This document shows, piece by piece, positions 26,768 to 36,826 of a stretch of DNA of 64,000 bases. The notes under the pieces were generated by a model, which saw only the letters and a list, made by a program, of their open reading frames with translations, had not been told where the DNA came from and made no database searches. Every line of letters begins with the position of its first letter. Position 1 is the first letter of the stretch. This DNA is from Rothia uropygialis (GTDB lineage Bacteria > Actinomycetota > Actinomycetes > Actinomycetales > Micrococcaceae). The translations under genes were made by a program, and so were the position numbers. Where the stretch lies: assembly GCF_004137765.1 (NCBI RefSeq), contig NZ_NOIS01000004.1, forward strand, positions 1 to 64,000, written 5' to 3'.

Positions 26768-29700
26768 ATGGGAGGTATGCCCTCGGCAATCGAACGTTTC
26801 AGCCCCGCAACCCGCGAGTGGTTCACCGGCGCATTCCTGCGACCAACTTCGGCACAAGACGGCGCCTGGGATGCGATCGCCCAAGGTCGGCACGCGCTCG
26901 TTGTGGCTCCTACCGGATCCGGCAAAACCCTCGCCGCGTTCCTGTGGGCTCTCGACCGTCTCCTCCACGCCGACACCGGCACGGGTTCCACCGACGAGTC
27001 AGCCCCCACTCCGACGGGGCCGCACGGCACACCCGAAGCCCCCGGCCGACGAGCCGCGGAACGGAGGAAGAAAGCCGCCAACCACACCAAGGTTCTCTAC
27101 ATCTCGCCGCTCAAAGCCCTCGGCGTCGACGTGGAACGGAACCTGCGTTCTCCTTTGGTCGGCATCTCCCAAACCGCGAGATTCCACGGCACGGAACCAC
27201 GCGAACTCTCCGTTGGGATTCGCTCAGGCGACACGCCCGCTCGTGAGCGACGGCGTCTGGTCACGGATCCCCCGGACATCCTGATCACCACGCCGGAGTC
27301 TCTCTACCTGATGCTGACCTCCAAGGCGAGGTCGACCTTGTCCCAGGTGGACACCGTGATCGTGGACGAGGTCCACGCCGTTGCCGGTACCAAACGAGGC
27401 GCCCACCTGTCGGTTTCCTTGGAACGATTGGATCAGATACTCCCCCAGCCGGCTCAGCGGATCGGGCTCTCCGCAACGGTCGAGCCCGTGGAGACGGTCG
27501 CTCGTTTCCTCGGCGGCACCGCACCCGTGACCGTCGTCCGTCCCGAGGCCGAGAAGAACTGGGACCTCACGGTTTCCGTCCCGGTACCGGACATGTCCAA
27601 TCTGACGACTCCGGTCCCCCGCACCGACCTGCCCGAACAGCGCTCCGGGGTCAGCGCCGGATCGGCATCGTCGGGTACTGCGACCCTGGAGGACGCCCTC
27701 GGCCTGGACCTGGAGTCCCCTCTGATGCAGGACTCCGATCACAATGAGCACGCGCCGTCCGCCTCGAATCCGCTCCCCCAGGAAACACCGCACACCGTGG
27801 TCGCCTCGATCTGGCCGCACGTCGAAGAACGAATTGTCGACTTGGTGGAAGCGAACCGCTCGACCATTGTCTTCGCCAATTCACGAGGACTGGCGGAAAG
27901 GCTGACCTCGCGACTCAATGAGGTACACGCATTTCGCGAGGAACAACGTGGCAACGCTGCACCGACAACGGAAAATACTGGTCTCTCCCTCTTCAAGGGC
28001 CCACAAGACGATGTTCCGGGAAGCCTTCCGGGCGGAGCCGAAATTCCGTATGCCCCTCCGGCTCTGAACCACCTGAATTCCGGCACGGCTCCCTCCGAAC
28101 TGGCTCGCGCACACCACGGATCCGTATCCAAGGACCAGCGGGCCCTGATCGAGGACGCTCTGAAATCAGGCCGTCTCCGTTGCGTTGTCGCGACGAGTTC
28201 CCTCGAGCTCGGCATCGACATGGGCGCGGTCGAGATGGTCATTCAGGTCGAGTCTCCGCCGAGCGTGGCCAGCGGACTGCAGCGCGTTGGACGCGCAGGC
28301 CACCAGGTGGGCGAGACCTCACGCGCGGTGATGTATCCCAAACACCGTGGTGATCTGCTCTCGTCGGCCGTCACCGTCGAACGCATGCGGTCCGGGGCCA
28401 TCGAGCCACTGCACATTCCGGCCAATCCTCTGGACGTTTTGGCGCAGCAGACCGTTGCGGCGTGCGCACTAGGGCCCATCGACGTCGAGGCATGGTTCGA
28501 AGCGGTCCGGCACACCGCGCCGTTCGCGGCTCTTCCACGATCCGCCTTTGACGCCGTCCTCGACCTCTTGGCCGGAAAATACCCGTCCGATGAATTCGCG
28601 GAGCTCCGCCCACGGTTGGTCTGGGATCGAGACGCGGGGACCCTCGAGCCGCGTCCGGGCGCCCAACGCGTCGCCGTCACCTCAGGAGGCACGATCCCGG
28701 ACCGGGGCCTGTACCCGGTCTACATCGTTGGCTCCGAGGAGCAGGACCGGGGCCCCAAACGCGTGGGCGAGCTCGACGAAGAAATGGTCTACGAATCTCG
28801 GTCCGGGGACGTGATAGCCCTCGGTGCGACCAGTTGGCGCATCGAGGAAATCACCCACGACCGCGTCAACGTGACTCCGGCGCCCGGCCAGGTCGGCAAA
28901 TTGCCGTTCTGGCACGGCGATGGGCCAGGGCGACCCGTTGATCTGGGGGAAGCTACAGGAAAGTTCACGCGTGAGGTGGCGACGTCTCTTGCCGAAGGCG
29001 ACGAGGGCGTCGAAGCGGTGCGGGAACGCCTGACCTCTGCCGGACTGGACGAATGGGCCGTCGACAATCTGTGTGCCTACGTGGACGAACAGCGGGGCGC
29101 GACCGGGCAGGTTCCGAGCGAGAAAACCGTGGTTGCCGAACGTTTCCGTGACGAACTGGGCGACTGGCGGGTCATCCTACATTCCCCTTACGGCATGCCC
29201 GTCCATGCCCCGTGGGCGCTGGCCGTCGGAGCCCGGATCGACGAGCTCTACGGTTTGGACGGTTCCGCGATGGCGGCCGATGACGGCATCGTTTTGCGCA
29301 TCCCCGCGATGGAAGAGAACCCTCCCGGTGCGGACTTGTTCATGTTCGAACCGGATGAGATCGAGGCGATCGTGACCGAGCAGGTCGGATCATCGGCATT
29401 ATTCGCCTCGCGCTTCCGCGAATGTTCAGCGCGCGCTCTGTTGCTTCCACGCCGTGACCCTGGCAAGAGGACACCGTTGTGGCAGCAAAGGCAACGATCG
29501 GCCCAATTGCTCGATGTCGCCCGCAAGCACCCGAACTTCCCGATCATCCTGGAAACTGTGCGCGAGTGCCTCCAGGACGTCTATGATCTTCCGGCTCTGC
29601 GTCGAATTCACGAGAGCATCGAGTCCAAACGCATTACCGTCCGGGAACTGGAGACCCCGGAACCCTCGCCTTTCGCCAAGACTCTGCTCTTCGGCTACGT

Positions 29701-31906
29701 CGGGCAATTCCTGTACAACACGGATGCGCCACTGGCCGAACGCAAGGCCGCCGCGTTGTCCCTCGACCCGACGTTGCTCTCCGAATTGCTGGGCCGGGAC
29801 GAATTGCGCGAGTTGCTGGATACCGAGGTGATTCGGGAAACCGAAACACAGCTCCAGCGTCTGGCCGAAGGCCGGCAGATGCACGGACCCGAGGGTCTTG
29901 CGGACCTGCTCCGGATACTCGGGCCTCTCACCGTGGAAGAGGCGGCCGCGCGCCTCGAAGACGGGGAGGGCACCAAACTTTTCGCTCAGGAACTGTTCCG
30001 AGCAAATCGTGCGTACAGGACCCGCGTGGCCGGATCCGAAAAGATCGCTGCCGTAGAAGACGCCGCCCGCTTGCGTGATGGTCTCGGGACACCTCTGCCG
30101 ATGGGAATTCCTCACGCTTTCATCGAGCCTGTCGCAGATCCGCTCGGTGACTTGGTCTCCCGCTTCGCACGAACTCATGGCCCATTCACCGCCACCGAGG
30201 CCGCTCAGTCGCTCGGGCTCGGGCCCGCCGTGGTCGAGACGACTCTGGCACGGCTGGCCACCGACCGGCGTGTCGTCCAGGGTCGTTTTCTGCCGCCGGA
30301 GATGGCGAACGAGCGGGCAGGCGGCGAGCAAGCCGTCGAATGGTGCGATGCCAGTGTGCTCCGTACGATTCGCCGGCGTTCTCTGGCCGCATTGCGCTCT
30401 CAGATCGAGCCCGTGGATGCGGCGACATACGCTCGGTTCCTGCCGGCGTGGCAACACGTACGAGCCAAAGGTGCCAGCGACGATCCGCGCGTGGACGATT
30501 CGGACGGCCTTCTGAGTGTCATCGACCAGCTTGCCGGCTTCCCGGTCCCGGCCTCCGCGTTGGAGACCCTCGTTCTGCCCGCCCGCATTCGCGGCTACCA
30601 GCCCCAGATGCTCGACGAGGCGATGTCCCGCGGTGACGTGTTGTGGACGGGCGCGGGCACGATTCCAGGCCAGGACGGGTGGGTCAGCTTGCACCTGGCC
30701 GAATCCGCGGATCTCACCGTTCCGGCGGAGCCCCCTACCCGGCTCGATGACCTGAGCGAGGACGCGCGCAAGGTGTTCGATGCAATGGGGGACGGCGCCG
30801 ATTTTGCCCCAAGAATTGCGATGCGAGCCGGGATGACCGTCGGTACGGCAGGCGATGCGCTGTGGGAACTCGCCTGGGCCGGGTTGGTCACCAACGACAC
30901 CGCGGGACCCCTTCGCGCGTTCTTGGACGGAGGGAAATCCGCACATTCGAGGCCCAAGGCACCGGGACGGTCCAGATCTCGTGGGCGACGCGGAGCCGGC
31001 CGCATCACCTCGGCCAGGTTGGGCAGCCGGACCCACGCCGATCCGTCGCGTTTCGGGCTTGGACTCGCAACGGGAGAGCCCGCGGAGTCTGCCGCAAATA
31101 TGTCCGGGTTGAGCCCCCAACGGGAACGCGAATTGAGCGGTCGGTGGTCGCGGGTCAGCTCGTTCCTCGATGAGGAACCGCTGGATATGACGGTCCGTGC
31201 GGTCGCCATGGCGCAACTGATGCTCGACCGGTACGGCATTCTGACCCGTGGGGCAGTTGCCCAAGAAGAGACGCCAGGTGGCTTCGCCGCCGTATACCAG
31301 ATACTGACCGCGCAAGAGGACCAAGGCGAAGCCCGGCGCGGATACTTCATTGAGGGTCTCGGCGGTGCTCAATTCGCCGCACCTTCCACCGTGGATCTTC
31401 TGCGGTCCTCGACGATCGACGAGCAGCTCGAAGGCTCGACCTCTGAGCCGCGGGCCCCGGAAGTGGTGGTGTTGGCGGCCAGCGATCCGGCCAATGCCTA
31501 TGGCGCGGCATTGGCATGGCCCGACGCGGTTCCCGCGCCACGGCTTCTCGGTCGTGACGCGACTGCGGACGAGGATTCTCGTCTCGCTCGCCCGGGCCGG
31601 AAGGCCGGTTCCTTGATTGTTTTGGTGGACGGCAGGTCGGTCTTGTACGTCGAGCGCGGAGGGAAAACCATGCTTGCATTCTCTGCCGATCCCACGGACT
31701 TGGAGCTAGCCGGTCCCGCGGTTGCTTCCGCTGTGAGAGTCGGGGCGGTGGACAAACTCATTGTCGAGAAGATCAATGGGGTCTCGATCCTCGAGCGGGG
31801 AACCACCGGCGATGGCGGCGAGCGCGCTCCGATCGCTGTTCTCCGGGACGGACTGGTTTCCGCAGGTTTCTATACGACGCCCCGCGGGATCCGGATGCGA
31901 AAGTGA
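26768..31906 (+). CDS. lhr: ATP-dependent helicase Lhr (long form)
   Basis: This is a 1712-residue superfamily 2 DNA helicase. Walker A 'VAPTGSGKTLAAF' lies at ~46-58, DEVH at ~200-203 ('VIVDEVHAVAG'), and motif VI 'LQRVGRAGHQVGE' marks the second RecA domain. The winged-helix and Lhr core domains follow, then a long C-terminal region that ends in 'VSAGFYTTPRGIRMRK'. Lhr translocates 3' to 5' on single-stranded DNA and unwinds RNA:DNA hybrids; mycobacterial Lhr is about 1500 residues. The extra length here is partly in two polar, low-complexity insertions within the RecA core (~275-330 and ~390-440). An alternative ATG at 26777 sits very close to GGGAGG. Confidence 0.95.
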   Translation: MGGMPSAIERFSPATREWFTGAFLRPTSAQDGAWDAIAQGRHALVVAPTGSGKTLAAFLWALDRLLHADTGTGSTDESAPTPTGPHGTPEAPGRRAAERRKKAANHTKVLYISPLKALGVDVERNLRSPLVGISQTARFHGTEPRELSVGIRSGDTPARERRRLVTDPPDILITTPESLYLMLTSKARSTLSQVDTVIVDEVHAVAGTKRGAHLSVSLERLDQILPQPAQRIGLSATVEPVETVARFLGGTAPVTVVRPEAEKNWDLTVSVPVPDMSNLTTPVPRTDLPEQRSGVSAGSASSGTATLEDALGLDLESPLMQDSDHNEHAPSASNPLPQETPHTVVASIWPHVEERIVDLVEANRSTIVFANSRGLAERLTSRLNEVHAFREEQRGNAAPTTENTGLSLFKGPQDDVPGSLPGGAEIPYAPPALNHLNSGTAPSELARAHHGSVSKDQRALIEDALKSGRLRCVVATSSLELGIDMGAVEMVIQVESPPSVASGLQRVGRAGHQVGETSRAVMYPKHRGDLLSSAVTVERMRSGAIEPLHIPANPLDVLAQQTVAACALGPIDVEAWFEAVRHTAPFAALPRSAFDAVLDLLAGKYPSDEFAELRPRLVWDRDAGTLEPRPGAQRVAVTSGGTIPDRGLYPVYIVGSEEQDRGPKRVGELDEEMVYESRSGDVIALGATSWRIEEITHDRVNVTPAPGQVGKLPFWHGDGPGRPVDLGEATGKFTREVATSLAEGDEGVEAVRERLTSAGLDEWAVDNLCAYVDEQRGATGQVPSEKTVVAERFRDELGDWRVILHSPYGMPVHAPWALAVGARIDELYGLDGSAMAADDGIVLRIPAMEENPPGADLFMFEPDEIEAIVTEQVGSSALFASRFRECSARALLLPRRDPGKRTPLWQQRQRSAQLLDVARKHPNFPIILETVRECLQDVYDLPALRRIHESIESKRITVRELETPEPSPFAKTLLFGYVGQFLYNTDAPLAERKAAALSLDPTLLSELLGRDELRELLDTEVIRETETQLQRLAEGRQMHGPEGLADLLRILGPLTVEEAAARLEDGEGTKLFAQELFRANRAYRTRVAGSEKIAAVEDAARLRDGLGTPLPMGIPHAFIEPVADPLGDLVSRFARTHGPFTATEAAQSLGLGPAVVETTLARLATDRRVVQGRFLPPEMANERAGGEQAVEWCDASVLRTIRRRSLAALRSQIEPVDAATYARFLPAWQHVRAKGASDDPRVDDSDGLLSVIDQLAGFPVPASALETLVLPARIRGYQPQMLDEAMSRGDVLWTGAGTIPGQDGWVSLHLAESADLTVPAEPPTRLDDLSEDARKVFDAMGDGADFAPRIAMRAGMTVGTAGDALWELAWAGLVTNDTAGPLRAFLDGGKSAHSRPKAPGRSRSRGRRGAGRITSARLGSRTHADPSRFGLGLATGEPAESAANMSGLSPQRERELSGRWSRVSSFLDEEPLDMTVRAVAMAQLMLDRYGILTRGAVAQEETPGGFAAVYQILTAQEDQGEARRGYFIEGLGGAQFAAPSTVDLLRSSTIDEQLEGSTSEPRAPEVVVLAASDPANAYGAALAWPDAVPAPRLLGRDATADEDSRLARPGRKAGSLIVLVDGRSVLYVERGGKTMLAFSADPTDLELAGPAVASAVRVGAVDKLIVEKINGVSILERGTTGDGGERAPIAVLRDGLVSAGFYTTPRGIRMRK

Positions 31907-32000
31907 CGACGTGGCAATTCTGCACGGACCGGGTCCGAACTGCCCGTTGGGTAGCGTTTGAGCGCGATATCCACACGGGATACCGCGCATTGTCGTCACA

Positions 32001-34028
32001 TCACCGCTCGACGTCCTCACGGCTTGCGCGGAAAATCCGGGCTGCGGCGGCGTACCAGTCGAGGACGTCCTCATCCTCGGCACTCGAACGGTTCAATGTG
32101 CCGGCGTCAGCCCCCTGGAAAAGCTTTTTCACCGGAATCTCCATCAGTTTCCCAGTGCGTGTCCTGGGGACCGCGGGGGCTTCGATGAACTCGTCGGGCA
32201 CGTAGCGCGGAGAGACCCGAGTCCGAATGGCCTGCACGATGCTCGCTTTGAGCTCATCCGTGAGTTTCTTTCCCCGTTGAGGCACCACGAACAAGGGCAT
32301 GTAGTAGTCCCCGCCGGCCAGTTCCGCGCCGATGACCATCGACGCCTCGACGCCGTCGACCTGATCCACGACGTCGGTAATGTCCGCCGAACCCATCCGA
32401 ATGCCACCGCGATTGATCGTTGAATCGGACCGGCCGTGGATGATCATTCGTCCATCCGGCATCTGTGTGGTCCAGTCCCCTTGCCTCCATGTTCCGGGGA
32501 AAAGATCGAAGTAGGCGTCACGGTATCGAGTACCGTCGGCGTCGTTCCAGAAGCAGATCGGCATACTGGGCATCGGCAGTGTGATCACGAGCTCTCCCAC
32601 CTCGTTCCACACTCGTTCGCCTTCCGAATTCCACGCTTCTGCCGCGATGCCGAGGTACGGGCCCATGATTTCACCGCGATACACGTCCATATACGGGTTA
32701 CTGCCGACGAATGCGCTGGTCACATCGGTTCCGCCCGAGTCGGACCCCAGTCTGACGTCGTCGCTGACGGCCTCGTATACCCAATCCCATGTGGGGTCGG
32801 GAAGAGGCGAGCCGGTCACGAGGATCCCGTTGAGGGCCGAAAAATCGTATTTGGTGTTGGGGTAAACGCCCGCCCGATGCACCATGCTCAGCACGCCTGC
32901 GCCAGTCCCGAAGAAAGTGACCCTGTTCCGTGCCACGAGCTCCAAAGACTTGTCCGGCCCATCGAAAACGGGAGATCCATCGTAGACCAGGACCGCGCTT
33001 CCGACCAGGAGGTTTCCCATGTGCAGATTCCACATCATCCACGTCGTCGCGACTGCAATGTAGACGATGTCCCCGGGGCCGACGCCCGCGTGGAGCCCCA
33101 GCGCCTTCATGAATTCGAGGCTCACGCCACCGTGCGAGTGCACTATTCCTTTGGGTTTGCCCGTGGTGCCGGAGGAGTACAGGATCCACAGGGGATGGTC
33201 GAAGGGGACCTGTTCATAATGGGGCTCGGCCGGTGTCGTGATGATCTCGGAGTAGCGGAGCACGTCCTGGGGCCCGGCGCCCACATTCGTTGGGGAACTC
33301 TGGTCGACGAGGATGACGTGTTCGACCGTCGGCAGGAGCTGGCGCAGTGGGTCGATCGTGCCCGTCATGTCCCGCATCGTGCCGTTGTAGTCGTAGCCAT
33401 CAACAGTGAACAGGATCTTCGGTTCGATCTGCGCAAAACGGTCCGCCACGCCTTGGGGGCCGAAGTCCGTGTTGACGACCGACCAGATCGCGCCGACCGA
33501 GGCGGTGGCCATGAGCGCCACCACGGTCTCGGGGATATTGGGGAGCACCGCTGCCACGCGATCCCCGGGTTCAACACCGAGATCGCGAAGTTTCTGCGCA
33601 ACCGATGCCACCTGCGCCTCGAAGTCTCCCCAGGTGAGCTCGGTGCGCGGGGCAGACTCGTGTTCGCCGATGATCGCGACGTCGTTCGGGCGGCTCTTCG
33701 CTGCGCGCAACGAATTCTCCGCATAGTTTAGTTTGGCTCCAGGGAACCATTGGGCGCCCGGCATCTCGCGGGTCGTCAAGACTCGATCCGATTGCTCCGA
33801 AGAGACCACGCCGAAGTATTCCCAGACATCGGACCAAAAGTCCTCGAGGTGCTCGATCGACCACTCATGGAGTCTCTGGTAGTCGGGCAAGTCAAACCCG
33901 TGCTTCCGTTCAACCCATCGAGCGAAGGCGTACATCCGGGACCGTTCTATCGATTCCTGGGATGGGCTCCAGAGGCGTGTGCGGTTTTTGAGAGGTTCGG
34001 GCCGCTGGCCCCCAGGTTCGATGGGCAT
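32001..34028 (-). CDS. aacS: acetoacetyl-CoA synthetase (acetoacetate-CoA ligase)
   Basis: This is a 675-residue ANL-superfamily adenylate-forming enzyme. The P-loop-like motif is 'LYSSGTTGKPKGIVHSHGG'. The A5/A7 region 'SDSGGTDVTSAF' and 'GRSDSTINRGGIRMGSADI' match acetoacetate-CoA ligases rather than acetyl-CoA synthetases, as does the N-terminal ACS-type cap domain 'YAFARWVERKHGFDLPDY'. The catalytic Lys is in 'RTRTGKLMEIPVKKL'. It activates acetoacetate at the expense of ATP. It stands alone, convergent with lhr. Confidence 0.9.
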   Translation of the reverse strand: MPIEPGGQRPEPLKNRTRLWSPSQESIERSRMYAFARWVERKHGFDLPDYQRLHEWSIEHLEDFWSDVWEYFGVVSSEQSDRVLTTREMPGAQWFPGAKLNYAENSLRAAKSRPNDVAIIGEHESAPRTELTWGDFEAQVASVAQKLRDLGVEPGDRVAAVLPNIPETVVALMATASVGAIWSVVNTDFGPQGVADRFAQIEPKILFTVDGYDYNGTMRDMTGTIDPLRQLLPTVEHVILVDQSSPTNVGAGPQDVLRYSEIITTPAEPHYEQVPFDHPLWILYSSGTTGKPKGIVHSHGGVSLEFMKALGLHAGVGPGDIVYIAVATTWMMWNLHMGNLLVGSAVLVYDGSPVFDGPDKSLELVARNRVTFFGTGAGVLSMVHRAGVYPNTKYDFSALNGILVTGSPLPDPTWDWVYEAVSDDVRLGSDSGGTDVTSAFVGSNPYMDVYRGEIMGPYLGIAAEAWNSEGERVWNEVGELVITLPMPSMPICFWNDADGTRYRDAYFDLFPGTWRQGDWTTQMPDGRMIIHGRSDSTINRGGIRMGSADITDVVDQVDGVEASMVIGAELAGGDYYMPLFVVPQRGKKLTDELKASIVQAIRTRVSPRYVPDEFIEAPAVPRTRTGKLMEIPVKKLFQGADAGTLNRSSAEDEDVLDWYAAAARIFRASREDVER

Positions 34029-34369
34029 CGTGCCTTCTCCTTAGTTGGGCTTTTGGTCGTGCCGGTACCTGCGCTCAACGTGCAGTGACACGGCAGAGTT
34101 CCGGTACGTTCGAGCCGTCGGATCGCCCTACCAGAGGCTCGCGGCATCAACCATGGTGTGCAGGTCATCACTTCAAGACTAGCCCTGGAGCATCGCGACC
34201 GGAGGAGGTGTTCATTGTGCGGGCAAAACATCCCTCTGACTTCCTCCGGTCAATCGCCAGACCTTCAGTGCCCAGTTTCAAATATTGAGAATCCGCCCCC
34301 AAAGCGGCTATCCGCAGAGTACGCTCAGACATCATTATTACCGGCCTTACTTTCCGTTAAGGAGCCATC
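34029..34369. other. intergenic region between aacS and the APC permease
   Basis: No credible gene is seen in these 341 bases. The region must hold the divergent promoters. The permease start is preceded by TAAGGAGCCATC, a good ribosome binding site at 34358-34369. Confidence 0.4.
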
Positions 34370-35890
34370 ATGGCCTCTGGACTTTTCCGCACCAAGTCCG
34401 TTGAGCAGAGCATCCGGGACACCGAAGAGCCCGAGCATCAGCTCAAGAAAAATCTCGGTTCGCTTGATCTTGTCGTGTTCGGCGTCGGCGTCTGCATCGG
34501 TGCCGGCATCTTCGTTCTGACCGGACACGCCGCGGCCACCAACGCCGGCCCCGCTATCGTTGTCTCATTCCTGATCGCGGGCGTTGCCTGCGGTTTGGCG
34601 GCGATGTGTTATGCCGAGCTCGCCTCGACCGTCCCGGTCGCGGGATCCGCCTATACCTTCACCTACGCCACGCTGGGTGAATTGGCCGCATGGATCATCG
34701 GCTGGGACCTGATCCTCGAATTCACCGTCGGTGCGGCGGCCTTGGCCACATCGTTCAGCCAGTATCTCGGTGTTCTCCTAGCCGATACTCCCTTCGCAAT
34801 TCCGGACGCGATCGCTTCCGTGGAAACAGGATGGATCAACCTACCGGCCTTTCTGCTGGTTGCGGCCCTGACCGTCGTCCTGATCACTGGGGTCAAACTC
34901 TCCAGTCGGTTGAATCAGATAGTCACCGGTATCAAACTGCTCGTCGTTCTGGCGGTCATCATCGTCGGTATCTTTTTCGTCAAGGTCTCCAACTGGGTTC
35001 CTTTCATTCCTCCGGCTCAGGGAGCCAGTGGATCCGAAGGTAGCGCTCTGACGCTGCCCCTCGTCCAGACGGTCTTCGGCATCGCCCCCAGCGTCTTCGG
35101 GATCGGAGGCGTGTTCGCGGCCGCGGCCATGGTGTTCTTCGCGTTCATCGGCTTCGACATCGTCGCCACCACCGCCGAGGAGACCCGTAATCCTCAGAAG
35201 AACCTCCCGGTTGGCATCTTTGGTTCATTGGCTATCGTGACCGTCCTCTATGCCGGAGTCTCGCTGGTCATCACCGGAATGCAGAACTACAAAGACATCG
35301 ATCCGGACGACGGCGCCCCGCTCGCGACCGCATTCACCCACAGCGGTCTGCCGATCATGGGAAACATCATTGCCGTGGGCGCCTGCATCGGTTTGATCGT
35401 TGTGACCATGATCTTGTTCCTGGGCCAAACCCGCGTTGGCTTCTCGATGTCGCGGGACAATCTCCTGCCAAAGGCCTTGGGAAAGACTCACCCGAAATTC
35501 AAGACTCCGTACCGGTTCACAATCCTCGCCGGTCTCGCCATTGCGCTGCTCTCCGCTTTTGTTCCGCTGTCCAAACTCGCGGACCTCGTCAACATCGGCA
35601 CGCTTTCGGCCTTTGTTCTGGTTTCGGTGGGCGTGATCATTCTGCGCAAAAATCGGCCGGATCTGAAACGCTCGTTCAAGGTTCCTTTTGTGCCGGTTCT
35701 GCCGATTATCTCCGCTCTCGTGTGCTTCTACCTCATGATGAACCTGCCCCTGGAAACCTGGATCCGCTTCGTCGTCTGGCTTGCCATCGGCATCGTGGTG
35801 TACTTCGCGTATTCCCGTCACCACAGCCGGCTCGGTCACGAAGCACCATCCGATCAGGCGCCCACCGATTCCTCGACACCGGTCTCCTGA
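34370..35890 (+). CDS. APC family amino acid permease
   Basis: This is a 506-residue member of the amino acid-polyamine-organocation superfamily, closest in style to the cationic amino acid transporter (CAT/YfnA) group. TM1 carries the signature 'GVGVCIGAGIFVLTGHAA' with the unwound GAGIF substrate motif. TM6 has 'FFAFIGFDIVATTAEETRNP', the conserved acidic pair after TM6. About twelve to fourteen TM segments are visible. A polar N-terminus (~35 residues) and C-terminus are cytoplasmic. The substrate is not fixed. Confidence 0.88.
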   Translation: MASGLFRTKSVEQSIRDTEEPEHQLKKNLGSLDLVVFGVGVCIGAGIFVLTGHAAATNAGPAIVVSFLIAGVACGLAAMCYAELASTVPVAGSAYTFTYATLGELAAWIIGWDLILEFTVGAAALATSFSQYLGVLLADTPFAIPDAIASVETGWINLPAFLLVAALTVVLITGVKLSSRLNQIVTGIKLLVVLAVIIVGIFFVKVSNWVPFIPPAQGASGSEGSALTLPLVQTVFGIAPSVFGIGGVFAAAAMVFFAFIGFDIVATTAEETRNPQKNLPVGIFGSLAIVTVLYAGVSLVITGMQNYKDIDPDDGAPLATAFTHSGLPIMGNIIAVGACIGLIVVTMILFLGQTRVGFSMSRDNLLPKALGKTHPKFKTPYRFTILAGLAIALLSAFVPLSKLADLVNIGTLSAFVLVSVGVIILRKNRPDLKRSFKVPFVPVLPIISALVCFYLMMNLPLETWIRFVVWLAIGIVVYFAYSRHHSRLGHEAPSDQAPTDSSTPVS

Positions 35891-35983
35891 CTAGGCCTCC
35901 ACGCCCCCTGACGACGGCGCGCGATCGGTCCGACCGGTTGCGCTCCGTCGCCCTTCTGCCGGTCCACGAGATACCGTGGTTTC

Positions 35984-36781
35984 ATGACTACCTCAGATTC
36001 ACAACCCGTACGCATCGCGCTCCTCCAGACCGAAGGCTCACCGGGCGACGTCGAGGCGAATCTGCAGGAACTCCGCGAGGCGGCAGAACGCGCAGCCCAA
36101 GCCGAGGCAGGTTTGCTCCTGACTCCCGAAATGTTCGTGACCGGATACAACATCGGCGGTCAGCTCTCGGCCCTGACCGCTCTCCCCTTGACCGAGTCCG
36201 TGGCGGAGATCGCCCGGGTAGCAGGCGTCGCGATTGCCGCCGGCTTGCCTCTCACCGCCGACGGCGGGATCGTCAACAGCGTCGCGCTCTTCGACCGCCA
36301 AGGTCAGCAAATTGCCCGATACGACAAGACCCACCTGTTCGGCGACCTCGACCGCTCGATGTTCAGTGCGGGTTCAGCTCCCTCTCCCATCATTGATTTC
36401 GAGGGCCTCAAGCTCGGAATGCTGATCTGCTACGACGTCGAGTTTCCCGAAACCGTGCGTTCCCTCGCCCTGCAAGGGGCCGACGCCGTCCTAGTCCCGA
36501 CCGCGCAGATGGCACCGTATGCATTCATTGCGGAACGCACGATCCCTTCCCGCGCGTGGGAGTCCCAGATCTACGTTGCCTACGCAAACCATGTGGGCGC
36601 CGAAGGGGACCTCACCTACGTGGGTCGAAGCAGCGTGACCGCTCCTGACGGCGAAATCCTGACGATGGCGGGCGAAGAACCGGAACTTCTTTTTGCGGAA
36701 CTCGACCCGAAACGCGTCCGGGCCTCCCGGGAGGAGAACCCTTACCTGAACGACCGGCGCCCCGACCTCTACACGGCCTGA
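35984..36781 (+). CDS. carbon-nitrogen hydrolase family protein (nitrilase superfamily)
   Basis: This is a 265-residue nitrilase-superfamily amidase. The catalytic triad is visible: Glu in 'LLTPEMFVTGYN' (~46), Lys in 'RYDKTHLFGDLDR' (~112) and Cys in 'GMLICYDVEFPE' (~147). Length and motifs resemble R-amidase/omega-amidase-like members. The substrate cannot be assigned. The ATG is at 35984, and the next gene on the same strand follows after 45 bases. Confidence 0.9.
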   Translation: MTTSDSQPVRIALLQTEGSPGDVEANLQELREAAERAAQAEAGLLLTPEMFVTGYNIGGQLSALTALPLTESVAEIARVAGVAIAAGLPLTADGGIVNSVALFDRQGQQIARYDKTHLFGDLDRSMFSAGSAPSPIIDFEGLKLGMLICYDVEFPETVRSLALQGADAVLVPTAQMAPYAFIAERTIPSRAWESQIYVAYANHVGAEGDLTYVGRSSVTAPDGEILTMAGEEPELLFAELDPKRVRASREENPYLNDRRPDLYTA

Positions 36782-36826
36782 CCCGGCGAGCACCGGATCC
36801 CGCCGCCGACTACAGAAAACTGGCCC

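Noticed and set aside
29426-31372. 648-codon open frame on the minus strand inside lhr
   Set aside because: It is antisense to the well-conserved C-terminal half of Lhr, has no domain, and follows from the high G+C third positions of the real gene.
32436-33731. 431-codon plus-strand frame opposite acetoacetyl-CoA synthetase
   Set aside because: Antisense shadow of a clear enzyme gene.
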